A stretch of DNA of 64,000 nucleotides from ZC4RG35 sp964388105 (GCA_964388105.1 CAYLYQ010000003.1:10766-74765), one strand, 5' to 3'. Numbered from the stretch's first letter, positions 26,495 through 40,335 are shown. Numbers and translations: made by a program. Notes: a model not told the origin generated them from the letters alone.

Positions 26495-27352
26495 TCAGCC
26501 CTCGAAGGGGTTGCAGCGCGAGGGGTCACCGGTCTCCCAGCCCCTCGTGAACCAGGCGACCCTCTGATCGGAAGACCCGTGGGTCCAGGTCTCCGGATTC
26601 ACCTGCCCGGTGACGCGCTCCTGGATGCGGTCATCCCCGACGGCCGCGGCCGCATCGACGGCCTCCCGAATCTCGTTGGGGAGGAACACGCCCGCGTCAC
26701 GGATGGAGTAGGCCCACACACCGGCGAAGCAGTCCGCCTGCAGCTCGAGTCGGACCGACAGGTCGTTGGCCTCGGCCTGCGACGAAGCCGCCTGCTGTGC
26801 CCTCTGGACCTCCTCCATGATCCCGAGACGCTTCTGCACGTGATGGCCGACCTCGTGCGCCACCACGTAGGCCTCGGCCACGTCCCCGCCCTGGGCGCCG
26901 AACCGCGTGGTGAGCTCGTCGAAGAACGTCTCGTCTATGTAGATGGTCTCGTCGAGCGGGCAGTAATGGGGGCCGACAGCGGAGTTCGCTCCCCCACATC
27001 CCGACTGGGTGGCGGTGCGGAACAGGACCAGTCTCGGCTCCGCGTAGGTGAGGTTCCAGGACGAGAAGATCGAGGCCCAGGTCTCATCGGTGGAGCCGAG
27101 GACCGTCGACACGAACACCTCGTAGTCGTCCTCGCCTTCGAACTCCTCCGGCTGCGCTCCCGACTGCGGGGCCTGGGTCTCCTGCATCTGGTTGAGGATC
27201 TGGTCGAGGCCGCCTCCCCCGCCCCCGAACAGGGTCATGAGCAAGACGATTATCAGTCCGATGCCGCCGAGGCCGCCCACCGCCATTCCGCCGGACATGC
27301 CCCGGCGATCTTCAACGTTTCCTCGGCTGCCGAGCCGATCCCATCTAGCCAC
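26495..27352 (-). CDS. Neutral zinc metallopeptidase (YpfJ-like)
   Basis: This 285-residue protein has an N-terminal membrane anchor (about 24-42, GLGGIGLIIVLLMTLF), a glycine-rich linker, and an extracytoplasmic domain with HEVGHH (166-171) and a downstream ELQADCFAG that supplies the third zinc ligand. It matches the putative neutral zinc metallopeptidase family (YpfJ). Substrates are unknown; the domain probably faces outward. It is directly upstream of pncA on the same strand and the two may be co-transcribed, though no functional link is known. Confidence 0.92.
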   Translation of the reverse strand: MARWDRLGSRGNVEDRRGMSGGMAVGGLGGIGLIIVLLMTLFGGGGGGLDQILNQMQETQAPQSGAQPEEFEGEDDYEVFVSTVLGSTDETWASIFSSWNLTYAEPRLVLFRTATQSGCGGANSAVGPHYCPLDETIYIDETFFDELTTRFGAQGGDVAEAYVVAHEVGHHVQKRLGIMEEVQRAQQAASSQAEANDLSVRLELQADCFAGVWAYSIRDAGVFLPNEIREAVDAAAAVGDDRIQERVTGQVNPETWTHGSSDQRVAWFTRGWETGDPSRCNPFEG

Positions 27353-27450
27353 TGAGAGAACCTCCTATGTCCGAACGCTACCCGTTTCCAACGCCCTCTA
27401 ACCCGGACGATCGGCGCACATTGCCTCTACTCGGGACGAGACTGACAGGC

Positions 27451-27903
27451 ATGAGCGATGGGAACACCGAGACCAGCGGCCTCGAGCGGGCCCGCAGTCG
27501 GCGACAGGACCTTCTGCGCGCCATGGAGACTCTGGAGGGGGCACTCGCGGCCCCCGCTCGCGATCATGGACCCTGGCTCACCGGCGTCCGCGCGGCCCTC
27601 ACCGAGTTGGGCCCCGCGCTCCAGGCTCACGTCGACGAGGTGGAGGGATCGACAGGCCTCCTCCCCGAGATTCGGGAGTCCGAGCCCCGCCTCAGTCACC
27701 TGGTCGACGACCTGGAAGCCGAGCACCCGAGCCTGCTCGACGCTTTCGTACGCCTCAACGATGCCGCCGCCGGTGAGGATCCCGACCCGAGGCTCGTGAG
27801 GAGGAGGGCGGTCACCCTCCTTGGCCGCCTGACCATGCACCGTCAGGCGGGAGCCGACCTGGTCTACGAGGCGTACCAGCTGGACATCGGCGGCGGAGGC
27901 TGA
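27451..27903 (+). CDS. Helical hemerythrin-like protein
   Basis: The protein has 150 residues from the ATG at 27451; an upstream ATG at 27367 adds 28 residues of poor character. It is predicted all-helical, with LQAHVDEVEG, LSHLVDDLEAEHPSL and a C-terminal MHRQAGADLVYEAYQLDIGG. The final segment resembles the end of hemerythrin-like (HHE) proteins of Actinobacteria. Whether enough His/Glu ligands remain for a di-iron site cannot be decided by eye. It is convergent with the phosphofructokinase gene; stops are one base apart. Confidence 0.55.
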   Translation: MSDGNTETSGLERARSRRQDLLRAMETLEGALAAPARDHGPWLTGVRAALTELGPALQAHVDEVEGSTGLLPEIRESEPRLSHLVDDLEAEHPSLLDAFVRLNDAAAGEDPDPRLVRRRAVTLLGRLTMHRQAGADLVYEAYQLDIGGGG

Positions 27904-27904
27904 A

Positions 27905-28924
27905 TCAGGCGAAGAACCAGGCCGCGTCACGGAACACGGCAGGGTCGAGCGGCCGCGGGTGTCGGCAGGCGTCGACGATCGGCACTTCGGTCATGCGGTC
28001 GCCTCGAACTGCAACCATCAAGCCCGTCTTTCCCTCGATGGCCAGCTCGGCGGCATGAAGGCCCATGCGAGTGGCGAGCACCCGGTCGAATGCCGTCGGA
28101 GTCCCGCCCCGCTGGAGGTGGCCGAGAGTGACCACCCGCGCCTCGTAGCCGGTGAGCTGCTCGAGCTCGCGGGCGATGTAGGTGCCGACTCCTCCGAGCC
28201 TTTCGAAACCGAATGAGTCCACCCCGGTGGTGACTTGGCCCTCGGGCCCGCTGATGCCCTCGGCCACGACCACCAGCGAATAGCTGCGACCGGACTCGTG
28301 CCGGGCCGTGATGCGCCGGGCGGTCTCCGCAATGTCATGGGGCACCTCCGGCACCAAGATCGCCTCGGCGCCTCCGGCCATGCCCGAGTAGGCCGCTATC
28401 CAGCCCGCCGTGCGACCCATGACCTCCACCACCATGATCCTGTCGTGTGATTCCGCCGTGGTCGTGAGGCGATCTATTGCGTCGGTGACCACCTGGACCG
28501 CGGTGTGGAACCCGAAGGTGACGTCGGTCCCGCCGATGTCGTTGTCGATGGTCTTCGGGATCCCGACGAGACCGAGCCCGTCTTCAGCCAGCCGCATCGC
28601 AGTCCGGAGACTCCCATCGCCGCCGATGACCACCAGGCACTCGATCCCGGTGGCCTCGAGCGTGGGCCGGATCGACTCGTAGCCGTCGCCGTGCACATAG
28701 GGATCGATCCGGGAGCTCCCCAGCATGGTCCCGCCGCGTCCGATTATCCCCCGGACGCTGTCCCGGGTCAGAGGGCGGGTCAATCCCTCCATGAGGCCCT
28801 TCCACCCCTTCTCCACGCCGACGACGCCCCACCCCTCGGACACCAACCGCGCCACCACACCGCGGATGGCGGCGTTGGTACCCGGACAGTCGCCACCAGC
28901 CGTGACGATCCCAGCGGTGGGCAT
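27905..28924 (-). CDS. pfkA: 6-phosphofructokinase, ATP-type
   Basis: This 339-residue enzyme phosphorylates fructose 6-phosphate. It has GGDCPGTNAAIRG at the N-terminus, VIGGDGSLRTA (GGDGS at 101-105) and PKTIDNDIGGTD with catalytic Asp 127. Glycine rather than aspartate in GGDGS points to ATP rather than pyrophosphate as donor, and the lysine in PKTIDND is typical of group III enzymes. AAGGAG six bases before the ATG at 28924 decides the start; the frame continuing to 29101 is antisense to the ATPase gene. It is divergent from the P-type ATPase gene. Confidence 0.93.
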   Translation of the reverse strand: MPTAGIVTAGGDCPGTNAAIRGVVARLVSEGWGVVGVEKGWKGLMEGLTRPLTRDSVRGIIGRGGTMLGSSRIDPYVHGDGYESIRPTLEATGIECLVVIGGDGSLRTAMRLAEDGLGLVGIPKTIDNDIGGTDVTFGFHTAVQVVTDAIDRLTTTAESHDRIMVVEVMGRTAGWIAAYSGMAGGAEAILVPEVPHDIAETARRITARHESGRSYSLVVVAEGISGPEGQVTTGVDSFGFERLGGVGTYIARELEQLTGYEARVVTLGHLQRGGTPTAFDRVLATRMGLHAAELAIEGKTGLMVAVRGDRMTEVPIVDACRHPRPLDPAVFRDAAWFFA

Positions 28925-29015
28925 TCCGCGCTCCTTGGTCGACGTCACAGGACCCAGGGTATGCGCTCCACGAGTTAGATGGGCCCAACCAGCCCAGAAT
29001 GGAACTGACGAACTC

Positions 29016-31649
<2,634 letters not shown>

Positions 31650-31713
31650 GCACACCCGACCGCGCGGCCGCAATCCGGCGCGGGAATGCGGTGCGGCAGC
31701 GATACTGCGGCCC

Positions 31714-32997
31714 ATGGCCCTCGACGAGACCGCGCCCACGACCACCGCCCGGCAGTCACCGGTCGCCGGTCGCCTCACCGCGACCCTCTTCGGCGGCGTG
31801 GCTCTCGCCTCCACCGCCTACATCGCCACGGCCACCCTCTCGTCGATAGTGGTCGACGACATCACCGGATCGGCGTCTCTGGCCGGCGTCCCCGGTGCGA
31901 CGGCCGTTGTCGGGACGGCGATCGGCACCACCCTCCTCAGCATGGGCGTGGGCCGCCGGGGCCGGAGGCCCGGCCTGATCTCCGGTTACGTGGCCGCGTC
32001 TCTCGGGGCCGTCGTCGGGGGGCTGGCGGTCATCTCCCGGTCGTTTCTCTTGCTGCTCGTCGGGATGGCCATGATGGGATTGGGCAACGCCTCCAGCCAC
32101 CTCGCCAGGTACACGGCAGCGGACCTCTACCCGACGTCGAAGCGGGGGACCGCGCTGGGCTGGGTCGTGTGGGGCTCGACCATCGGCTCCGTGGCCGGGC
32201 CGACGCTCCTCGAGCCGGTGGGGCGGCTGGCCGAGTGGATGGGAAGGTCGGAGCTGCTGGGCGGGTACATGGTCGCGGCCGTCTTCATGGCTCTGGCCGG
32301 AGCCCTGTACGCGCTCTTCCTCCGCCCTGACCCGGCTTCGGTCGCTCTGGAGAGGCCAACAGAGCGGAAGATCATCTTCAGCGAGATCACGACGGCGTTC
32401 CGGGCCCCGGCGATCAAGGTCGGGCTCTCGGCGATGGTCGCCGGGCAGGTGGTGATGGTGATGATCATGACCGCCACCCCCCTCCACATCCGCCACCACG
32501 GATCCGATCTCGGCGTGGTGGGCATCGTGATGAGCGCCCACACCCTCGGGATGTTCGCCTTGGCCCCGCTCGTGGGCCGACTGGTCGACCGCATCGGCGG
32601 GATGAAGGTGGCAGTGATGGGGATGGGGGTGCTGGCCACGTCCGCCATCGGCACGGCTTACGGCCCGAACGAGACGACCACGGGCCTGGTGGCGGCGCTT
32701 TGGCTCCTCGGCATCGGCTGGAACATGACTTTTGTCGCCGGCAGCTCGATGCTCGTATCCGGTCTCGACCCAGGGATCAGGGCCCGCGTCCAGGGGACGG
32801 CCGACTCTTTGACCTGGCTGTCGGCAGCGGCTTCGGCGGTCATCGCCGGTGTCCTCTATCAGGCCGCCAACTACCGCCTGCTCGGGCTGCTCGGCCTCGC
32901 CCTCCTGGTGCCCCCGATGGCCATCATGTTGCGGCACCGACCCCGGCGGAGCGACCGCGGCCCGGGCGCAGCTCTCGGTTCGGATCGCGCGAACTGA
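31714..32997 (+). CDS. MFS transporter
   Basis: This 427-residue protein has about twelve hydrophobic segments. The first half contains the loop GVGRRGRRPGLISGY (MFS motif A-like) and the second half LVGRLVDRIGGMKVAVMG, a clear motif A between helices 8 and 9. The region MGLGNASSHLARYTAADLYP resembles actinobacterial drug/sugar exporters. The substrate is unknown. It is a single gene between the P-type ATPase and the transhydrogenase operon. Confidence 0.88.
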   Translation: MALDETAPTTTARQSPVAGRLTATLFGGVALASTAYIATATLSSIVVDDITGSASLAGVPGATAVVGTAIGTTLLSMGVGRRGRRPGLISGYVAASLGAVVGGLAVISRSFLLLLVGMAMMGLGNASSHLARYTAADLYPTSKRGTALGWVVWGSTIGSVAGPTLLEPVGRLAEWMGRSELLGGYMVAAVFMALAGALYALFLRPDPASVALERPTERKIIFSEITTAFRAPAIKVGLSAMVAGQVVMVMIMTATPLHIRHHGSDLGVVGIVMSAHTLGMFALAPLVGRLVDRIGGMKVAVMGMGVLATSAIGTAYGPNETTTGLVAALWLLGIGWNMTFVAGSSMLVSGLDPGIRARVQGTADSLTWLSAAASAVIAGVLYQAANYRLLGLLGLALLVPPMAIMLRHRPRRSDRGPGAALGSDRAN

Positions 32998-33018
32998 CAC
33001 CCGCTCCGTCCCTCCGTT

Positions 33019-33046
33019 TTGCCGCGTGCCCGGGTTTCCTTAGCCT
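33019..33046 (+). promoter_or_regulatory. putative promoter of the transhydrogenase operon
   Basis: TTGCCG (33019-33024), a 16-base spacer and TAGCCT (33041-33046) precede the pntAA ATG by nine bases. Transcription would start within a few bases of the start codon, so the mRNA would be leaderless or nearly so. Visual prediction only. Confidence 0.42.
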
Positions 33047-33055
33047 CAAGCCTGC

Positions 33056-34189
33056 ATGAGGATCGCAATCCCGAGAGAGACGGCACCCGAACGGCGGGTC
33101 GCCCTGACTCCACCCGTCGTGGTCAGACTGGTGGAACGGCGCCATGTCGTGGCCGTCGAACCGGGGGCTGGCGAAGGTGCCGGGTTTGCCGATGAGGACT
33201 ACTCGGCCGCAGGAGCAACGGTCTCGGCCGACGCCCTGGAAGGCGCCGACTTGGTGGTTGTAGTCGGGCCACCCACGGCCGCCCTTGTGGAGCGGCTTCC
33301 TCACGGGGTGACGCTGGCCGGCTTTCTCGACCCTTTCGGATCGACCGACCTCGTCCGGTCGATGACGGCCCGCCGTCTCACTTCCTTCGCCATGGAGGCG
33401 ATCCCGCGGTCGACCCTGGCCCAGAGCATGGACGCGCTCTCGTCGCAGGCGACCGCGGCGGGTTACGCCGCAGTCCTCGCCGCGGCGGCAGCATCGCCCC
33501 GGATCTTCCCGATGCTGACCACAGCCGCCGGAACGATCCCACCGGCCAAGGTTCTCGTTCTCGGCGCCGGAGTCGCCGGGCTCCATGCCATCGCCAATTC
33601 GCGGCGACTCGGGGCCGTGGTGTCGGCATACGACATCCGTCCCGAGGTCAAGGAGCAGATCGAGAGCCTGGGGGCGAAGTTCATCCCGGCCCCGGTCGAC
33701 GAGCTGGCAGCCACCGCATCCGGATACGCCAAGGAGGTCTCCGACGAGACACAGCGGCGTCAGATGGACGCCCTCGCTCCCCATGTGGCCAATGCCGACG
33801 TGGTCATCACCACGGCGCAGGTCCCCGGCCAGGAAGCCCCCCTCCTCATCTCTCGGGAGATGGTCGAGTCGATGAGCCGGGGCGCGGTGATCGTCGACGT
33901 GGCCGCCCCTGGTGGCGGCAACTGTGAGCTCACCCGGCCCGGAGAGACAGTCGTCCACGCCGGCGTCACGATCCTCGGGCCGCTCGACCTCGCATCCCGG
34001 GTGGCGGTCGATGCCAGCCAGATGTACGCCCGCAACATCGCCCAGCTGATCGCACGGCTGTCAGGGGAGGACGGGTCGCTCCAGCCCGACTTCGGCGATC
34101 AGATCATCTCGGAGGCGTGCATCACGCGGGAGGGTGAAGTGGTTCACCCCGTGGTGAGGCGCCTCCTCGGTCTGGAGGGCCAGCCATGA
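33056..34189 (+). CDS. pntAA: NAD(P) transhydrogenase, alpha subunit part 1 (NAD-binding domain I)
   Basis: This 377-residue soluble domain I begins MRIAIPRETAPERRVALTPP, as in PntA and alanine dehydrogenase relatives. It has an NAD-binding Rossmann motif VLGAGVAGLHAIANSRRLGA with the acidic residue in YDIRPEVKEQ. The protein ends at domain I, so the enzyme is of the three-subunit type (as in Rhodospirillum). It overlaps pntAB by four bases (ATGA). The complex uses the proton gradient to make NADPH from NADH. Confidence 0.95.
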   Translation: MRIAIPRETAPERRVALTPPVVVRLVERRHVVAVEPGAGEGAGFADEDYSAAGATVSADALEGADLVVVVGPPTAALVERLPHGVTLAGFLDPFGSTDLVRSMTARRLTSFAMEAIPRSTLAQSMDALSSQATAAGYAAVLAAAAASPRIFPMLTTAAGTIPPAKVLVLGAGVAGLHAIANSRRLGAVVSAYDIRPEVKEQIESLGAKFIPAPVDELAATASGYAKEVSDETQRRQMDALAPHVANADVVITTAQVPGQEAPLLISREMVESMSRGAVIVDVAAPGGGNCELTRPGETVVHAGVTILGPLDLASRVAVDASQMYARNIAQLIARLSGEDGSLQPDFGDQIISEACITREGEVVHPVVRRLLGLEGQP

Positions 34190-34481
34190 GCGAGCTCCTC
34201 GTGGGAATCACCGTCTTCGTCCTCGCCAGTTTCGTCGGGTTCGAGGTCATTTCCAAGGTCCCCCGCACGTTGCACACTCCCCTCATGTCCGGGGCCAACG
34301 CCATCTCGGGCATCACGATCCTCGGCGCCGTCGTCGCCGCCGGCATGGGTGCCGGGACCATTGCCCAGGTCCTCGGGTTCCTGGCGATCGTCACCGCCAC
34401 CGTCAACGTCGTCGGGGGCTTCCTGGTCACCGACCGCATGCTGCGGATGTTCCGGCGGCCGGGTGACAAGGAGCGCCGGCC

Positions 34482-34485
<4 letters not shown>
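34186..34485 (+). CDS. pntAB: NAD(P) transhydrogenase, alpha subunit part 2 (membrane)
   Basis: This 99-residue membrane subunit has three to four helices. It carries HTPLMSGANAISGITILGA, the conserved start of the domain II membrane part, and GFLVTDRMLRMF at the C-terminus. It overlaps both pntAA and pntB by four bases, so all three are translationally coupled. Confidence 0.95.
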
Positions 34486-35843
<1,358 letters not shown>

Positions 35844-35897
35844 AACTGGGGACCATCGGCCCTTTCCCGGGTCGGAGGGGCCTATAGGATCGCCAGT

Positions 35898-38800
35898 GTG
35901 ACCTTGCTCTCGACGCGGCACGCCATCGTCGATGGCAACGAGGCCGCTGCCTCCATCGCCCACTCTCTCAGTGAGGTGATCGCCATCTATCCGATCACGC
36001 CCGCGTCCGCGATGGGCGAGCTGGCGGACGCCTGGTCGCACGCCGGACGCCCGAACCTGTGGGGCGTCGTGCCCGAGGTGGTCCAGTTGCAGTCGGAGGC
36101 CGGCGCCGCCGGCACTCTCCACGGGGCGCTCCAGACGGGTGCGCTCGCTACCACCTTCACCTCGTCTCAGGGCCTGCTCCTGATGATCCCCAACATGTAC
36201 AAGATCGCCGGAGAGCTGACACCGGCGGTCATCCACGTTGCGGCCCGCACCGTGGCCACCCATGCCCTCTCCATCTTCGGAGACCACTCCGACGTCATGG
36301 CGGCTCGCCAGACCGGCTTCGCCATGCTCTCGTCCAGCTCCGTGCAGGAGGCCCAGGATCTTGCGCTGGTGTCCCACCTGGCCACACTCGAAGCGCGGGT
36401 TCCGTTTGTTCACTTCTTCGACGGCTTCCGCACCTCGCACGAGCTGGCCAGGATCGAGACGATCGGCGAGGACACGATCCGATCGCTCGTCGACGAGGAC
36501 CTGATCGCGGCCCATCGCCAGCGCGCCCTCAACCCGAACCGGCCGGTGCTCAGGGGCTCGGCGCAGAATCCCGACGTCTTCTTCCAGGCCCGGGAGGCGG
36601 CCAACCCCTATCACGACGCTGTGGCCGACATCGTTGCCGCCGCCATGGGGCGGGTCGGCGCGGCAACCGGCCGGCCGCACGACCTCTTCGAGTACCACGG
36701 TTCCCCCGACGCCGAGCGCGTCCTCGTCCTGATGGGGTCATCGGCGGGCGCGGCGAAGGAGGCCGTCGATCACCTCATTGCTGCCGGCGAGAAGGTCGGG
36801 ATGGTCGTGGTCAAGCTGTACCGGCCATTCGATGTCTCCCGGTTCGCCGCGGCGCTGCCCGCCACCACGCGGCGGATCATGGTCATGGACCGGACGAAGG
36901 AGCCGGGCGCCCCGGGTGAGCCCCTCTATCTCGACGTGGTCGCGGCCATCGCCGAGCAGCAGCGAGCGGTCGACGTCTACGGCTGCCGCTACGGCCTCGC
37001 GTCGAAGGAACTGACTCCGGCGATGGTGGCAGGGGTCCTCGCCGAGCTGGCCTCGGACCGACCCCGCCGCCACTCGACGGTGGGGATCATCGACGACGTC
37101 ACCCGTCTGTCTTTGGCCTATGACCCCGATCGGTTCGCCGAGCCGGACCATGTGACCCGGGCGCTGTTCTACGGTCTCGGATCCGACGGGACGGTGAGCG
37201 CCAACAAGTCCACCGTCCGGATCGTCGGCGACACCACGGGCTCGGAGGTCCAGGGGTTCTTCGTCTTTGACTCCAAGAAGGCGGGAGCCCGGACGGTGTC
37301 GCACATCCGCATCTCACCGGAGCCCATCGACTCCACATACCTGATCTCTCAGGCCGGCTTCGTCGGGGTTCACCATTTCCACCTCCTCGACGGGACCGAT
37401 GCCCTCGACCGCGCCGCGCCGGGAGCCACGGTCCTCGTCAACAGCCCGTATCCCCCCGACCAGACCTGGGATCGAATCCCGGGACCCGAACGACGCAAGA
37501 TCCTCGACAAGGGGCTCGAGTTGTGGGCCGTCGACGCCCAATCCATCGCACGGGAAGCGGGCCTCGGCGGCCGGATCAACACCGTCCTCCAGGCCTGCTT
37601 CTTCGCCCTCACCGGCCTACTGCCGTTCGAGGAGGCCAAGGCGGAGATGAGGGCCCAGGTGGAGGCGACCTACGGGAAGCGGGGCGAGACCATCATCAGC
37701 CGGAACGTCGCCGCCATCGAAGCGGCGCGGGCGGGCCTGTACTCGGTGGTGCCAGGCGACCCAGGAGATGAAGCGAGACGCCCGTTCGTCCCCGATGTCG
37801 CTCCCGATTTCGTGTCCCGGGTCACCGCCCGAATCATGGCGGGCGAGGGCGATCTGCTCCCGGTGTCTGCGATGCCCGTCGACGGCACCTTCCCCACCGG
37901 TACGGCCCGCTGGGAGAAGCGGTCGCTCGCTCATGAGATCCCGATCTGGGACCCGGACCTGTGCATCGACTGCGGCCGGTGCGCCCTGGCCTGCCCCCAC
38001 GCCGCCATCCGGATCAAGGTGTTCGACGAAGGGATGGAGGTGCCGGACGGCTTCATCTCCAAGGAGCCTGTGGGCAAGGACTTCCCCGGCAAACGCCTCG
38101 TCGTCCAGGTGGCGCCGGACGACTGCACGGGTTGCACGGTCTGCGTGGAGATATGCCCGGCCCGGTCCAAGGAGATCTCGAAGCACAAGGCGATCAACAT
38201 GCGCCCGAAACAGGACCACCTGGAGCGAGAACGTCGCAACTTCTCGTACTTCCTCGAGATCCCGGAAGTGGACAGATCCGAGGTGAACGCGGCCAGTGTC
38301 AAGGGATCTCAGGTGCTGCAACCGCTGTTCGAGTTCTCGAGCGCTTGTGTGGGGTGTGGCGAGACGCCCTATCTCAAGCTGATGACCCAGCTCGTCGGGG
38401 ATCGGGTCATCGTCGCCAACGCCACGGGTTGCTCCTCGATCTACGGCGGCAACCTCCCCACCACGCCGTGGGCGGCCGACAGCCAGGGTCGTGGCCCTGC
38501 GTGGTCCAACAGCCTGTTCGAGGACAACGCCGAGTTCGGCCTGGGCATGCGCCTCGCCCTGGAATCGCAGCGCAGCGACGCCCTCCTCCTCGTCACCGCT
38601 CTCGTCCCCGAGCTCGGCGGGCTCGCCCCCCGCATCCTGGCCACTGCCGCCGACACCGACCGCTCCGACCTGGACGGGCGCGTCCGCACCCAGCGCGAGC
38701 AGGTCGCAGAGCTGAAGACCATGCTCACCGGCATCGACGGCCCCCTGGCGCGGCGGCTCGAAGGCGTCGCGGACGCCCTCGTCGACACGACGGTGTGGAT

Positions 38801-39461
38801 CGTGGGCGGGGACGGGTGGGCCTACGACATCGGGTTCGGCGGCCTCGACCACGTTCTCGCCTCAGGCCGCAACATCAACATCCTCATCCTCGACACCGAG
38901 GTGTACTCCAACACCGGCGGACAGGCGTCCAAGGCGACCGCGCGCGGTGCGATCGCCAAGTTCGCCGCCGGAGGGAAGAGGACCGGGAAGAAGGACATCG
39001 GCCAGATCGCGATGTCCTATGGCAACGTCTACGTCGCCCAGGTGGCGCTCGGGGCCAATCCGAACCAGGCCGTGCGGGCGTTCGCCGAGGCCGAACAGCA
39101 CGACGGCGTGTCGCTGATCATCGCGTACAGCCCGTGCATCGCCCACGGCTACGACCTCAGCGACCAGACCGAGCACCAGAGGCTCGCCGGAGAGACCGGC
39201 TACTGGCCCATGTACCGCTACGACCCGGCCCGGGAAGCCGCGGGCGAGCCCGGCCTGAAGCTGGACAGTCGCAAACCCACCATCCCGTTCCGCCGCCTCG
39301 CCGAGACCGAGGCGAGATTCTCCATGCTCGGCAAGGTGAACCCAGAGCGAGCCGCCGAGCTCATGGCCAGGGCCCAGCAGGACATCGACGATCGCTGGAA
39401 TCTGTACGAGCAGATGGTCAACATTCACCGGACTGCCGAGTACACGGAGGTGGAGGAGTGA
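35898..39461 (+). CDS. nifJ: Pyruvate:ferredoxin (flavodoxin) oxidoreductase, single-chain
   Basis: This 1187-residue enzyme has the usual fused order: pyrimidine-binding domain (YPITPASAMGELADAW), domain II, gamma domain (RIVGDTTGSEVQGFFV), a 2x[4Fe-4S] ferredoxin domain (CIDCGRCALACP near 689; CTGCTVCVEICP near 743), the extra cluster cysteines (CVGCG near 817) and the thiamine-diphosphate site (GGDGWAYDIGFGGL near 972). It oxidises pyruvate to acetyl-CoA with reduction of ferredoxin or flavodoxin. The start is a GTG with a TAGGAT box seven bases upstream. It overlaps the next gene by four bases (GTGA). Confidence 0.96.
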   Translation: MTLLSTRHAIVDGNEAAASIAHSLSEVIAIYPITPASAMGELADAWSHAGRPNLWGVVPEVVQLQSEAGAAGTLHGALQTGALATTFTSSQGLLLMIPNMYKIAGELTPAVIHVAARTVATHALSIFGDHSDVMAARQTGFAMLSSSSVQEAQDLALVSHLATLEARVPFVHFFDGFRTSHELARIETIGEDTIRSLVDEDLIAAHRQRALNPNRPVLRGSAQNPDVFFQAREAANPYHDAVADIVAAAMGRVGAATGRPHDLFEYHGSPDAERVLVLMGSSAGAAKEAVDHLIAAGEKVGMVVVKLYRPFDVSRFAAALPATTRRIMVMDRTKEPGAPGEPLYLDVVAAIAEQQRAVDVYGCRYGLASKELTPAMVAGVLAELASDRPRRHSTVGIIDDVTRLSLAYDPDRFAEPDHVTRALFYGLGSDGTVSANKSTVRIVGDTTGSEVQGFFVFDSKKAGARTVSHIRISPEPIDSTYLISQAGFVGVHHFHLLDGTDALDRAAPGATVLVNSPYPPDQTWDRIPGPERRKILDKGLELWAVDAQSIAREAGLGGRINTVLQACFFALTGLLPFEEAKAEMRAQVEATYGKRGETIISRNVAAIEAARAGLYSVVPGDPGDEARRPFVPDVAPDFVSRVTARIMAGEGDLLPVSAMPVDGTFPTGTARWEKRSLAHEIPIWDPDLCIDCGRCALACPHAAIRIKVFDEGMEVPDGFISKEPVGKDFPGKRLVVQVAPDDCTGCTVCVEICPARSKEISKHKAINMRPKQDHLERERRNFSYFLEIPEVDRSEVNAASVKGSQVLQPLFEFSSACVGCGETPYLKLMTQLVGDRVIVANATGCSSIYGGNLPTTPWAADSQGRGPAWSNSLFEDNAEFGLGMRLALESQRSDALLLVTALVPELGGLAPRILATAADTDRSDLDGRVRTQREQVAELKTMLTGIDGPLARRLEGVADALVDTTVWIVGGDGWAYDIGFGGLDHVLASGRNINILILDTEVYSNTGGQASKATARGAIAKFAAGGKRTGKKDIGQIAMSYGNVYVAQVALGANPNQAVRAFAEAEQHDGVSLIIAYSPCIAHGYDLSDQTEHQRLAGETGYWPMYRYDPAREAAGEPGLKLDSRKPTIPFRRLAETEARFSMLGKVNPERAAELMARAQQDIDDRWNLYEQMVNIHRTAEYTEVEE

Positions 39462-40328
39462 CAGTCGACCTGACCACGAAGTACCTGGGCCTGACCCTGG
39501 CCCACCCGATCGTGCCCTCCGCGTCGCCGTTGACCGGGAACATCGACCGAATCCTGGCCCTCGTCGAGGCCGGCGCCCCGGCCGTGGTGCTCNNNNNNNN
39601 NNNNNNNNNNNNNNNNNNNNNNNNNNNNNNNNNNNNNNNNNNNNNNNNNNNNNNNNNNNNNNNNNNNNNNNNNNNNNNNNNNNNNNNNNNNNGAGCTCGC
39701 CGAGTCCGGGGCGGACGCCTTGGAGTTGAACATCTACCGGGTGGCGGCAGGCATCGACGAGACCTCCGATGAGATCGAGTCGGGCTATCTGCGGCTGGTG
39801 GAGGCCGTGAGGCAGGCCGTCGACGTCCCGCTGGCGGTCAAGGTCGGGCCGTACTTCAGCGCGATGGCCGCCATGGCGAGGCGGTTGTCCGACGCCGGAG
39901 CCGACGGCCTCGTCCTGTTCAACCGCTTCTACCAGCCCGACATCGACCTCGAGGCCCTCGACGTCCGGCCCAATCTCCAGCTCTCCTCCCCGTACGAGCT
40001 GCGACTGGTGATCCGGTGGATCGCCGTCCTCTACGGGCGAATCGAAGCCGACATGGCGGCGACGACCGGGATCCACCAGCCCGCCGACGCCGTCAAGGCC
40101 CTGCTCGCGGGGGCCACCGTCGCCATGATGGCTTCGTCGCTCCTCGCCAACGGACCGCAGCAGCTCACCGTGGTGCGAGACGGGCTGGAGTCGTGGCTCG
40201 AGGCCAACGACTACTCGTCGGCCGCACAGGCTCGGGGCAGCCTCAGCCAGCAGGCGGTCGCCGACCCGTCCGCCTTCGAGCGGGCCAACTACATGCAGAC
40301 CCTGGCCTCGTACGTCCCCACTTGGTGA
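39458..40328 (+). CDS. Dihydroorotate-dehydrogenase-like flavoprotein, interrupted by assembly gap
   Basis: The first 45 codons (VTVDLTTKYLGLTLAHPIVP...) and the part after the gap (ELAESGADALELNI...VAVKVGPYFSA...DGLVLFNRFYQPDIDL) both match the DHOD-like TIM-barrel protein often encoded beside pyruvate:ferredoxin oxidoreductase. One hundred N lie between them. Both flanks end on codon boundaries, yet 100 is not divisible by three, so the apparent frame break is an artefact of the placeholder. Comparison with the family suggests that about 75-80 residues are missing. The GTG start overlaps the nifJ stop. The electron acceptor and substrate of this family are not established. Confidence 0.85.
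39593..39692. other. Assembly gap of 100 N
   Basis: Exactly 100 N, the common placeholder for a scaffold gap of unknown length. It sits inside the DHOD-like gene; the true gap is probably near 225-240 bases and a multiple of three. Confidence 0.99.
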
Positions 40329-40335
40329 CCGGGAC

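Noticed and set aside
39593..39692. Frameshifted pseudogene at the DHOD-like locus
   Set aside because: The frame change arises from a 100-N placeholder; both flanks are intact and on codon boundaries.
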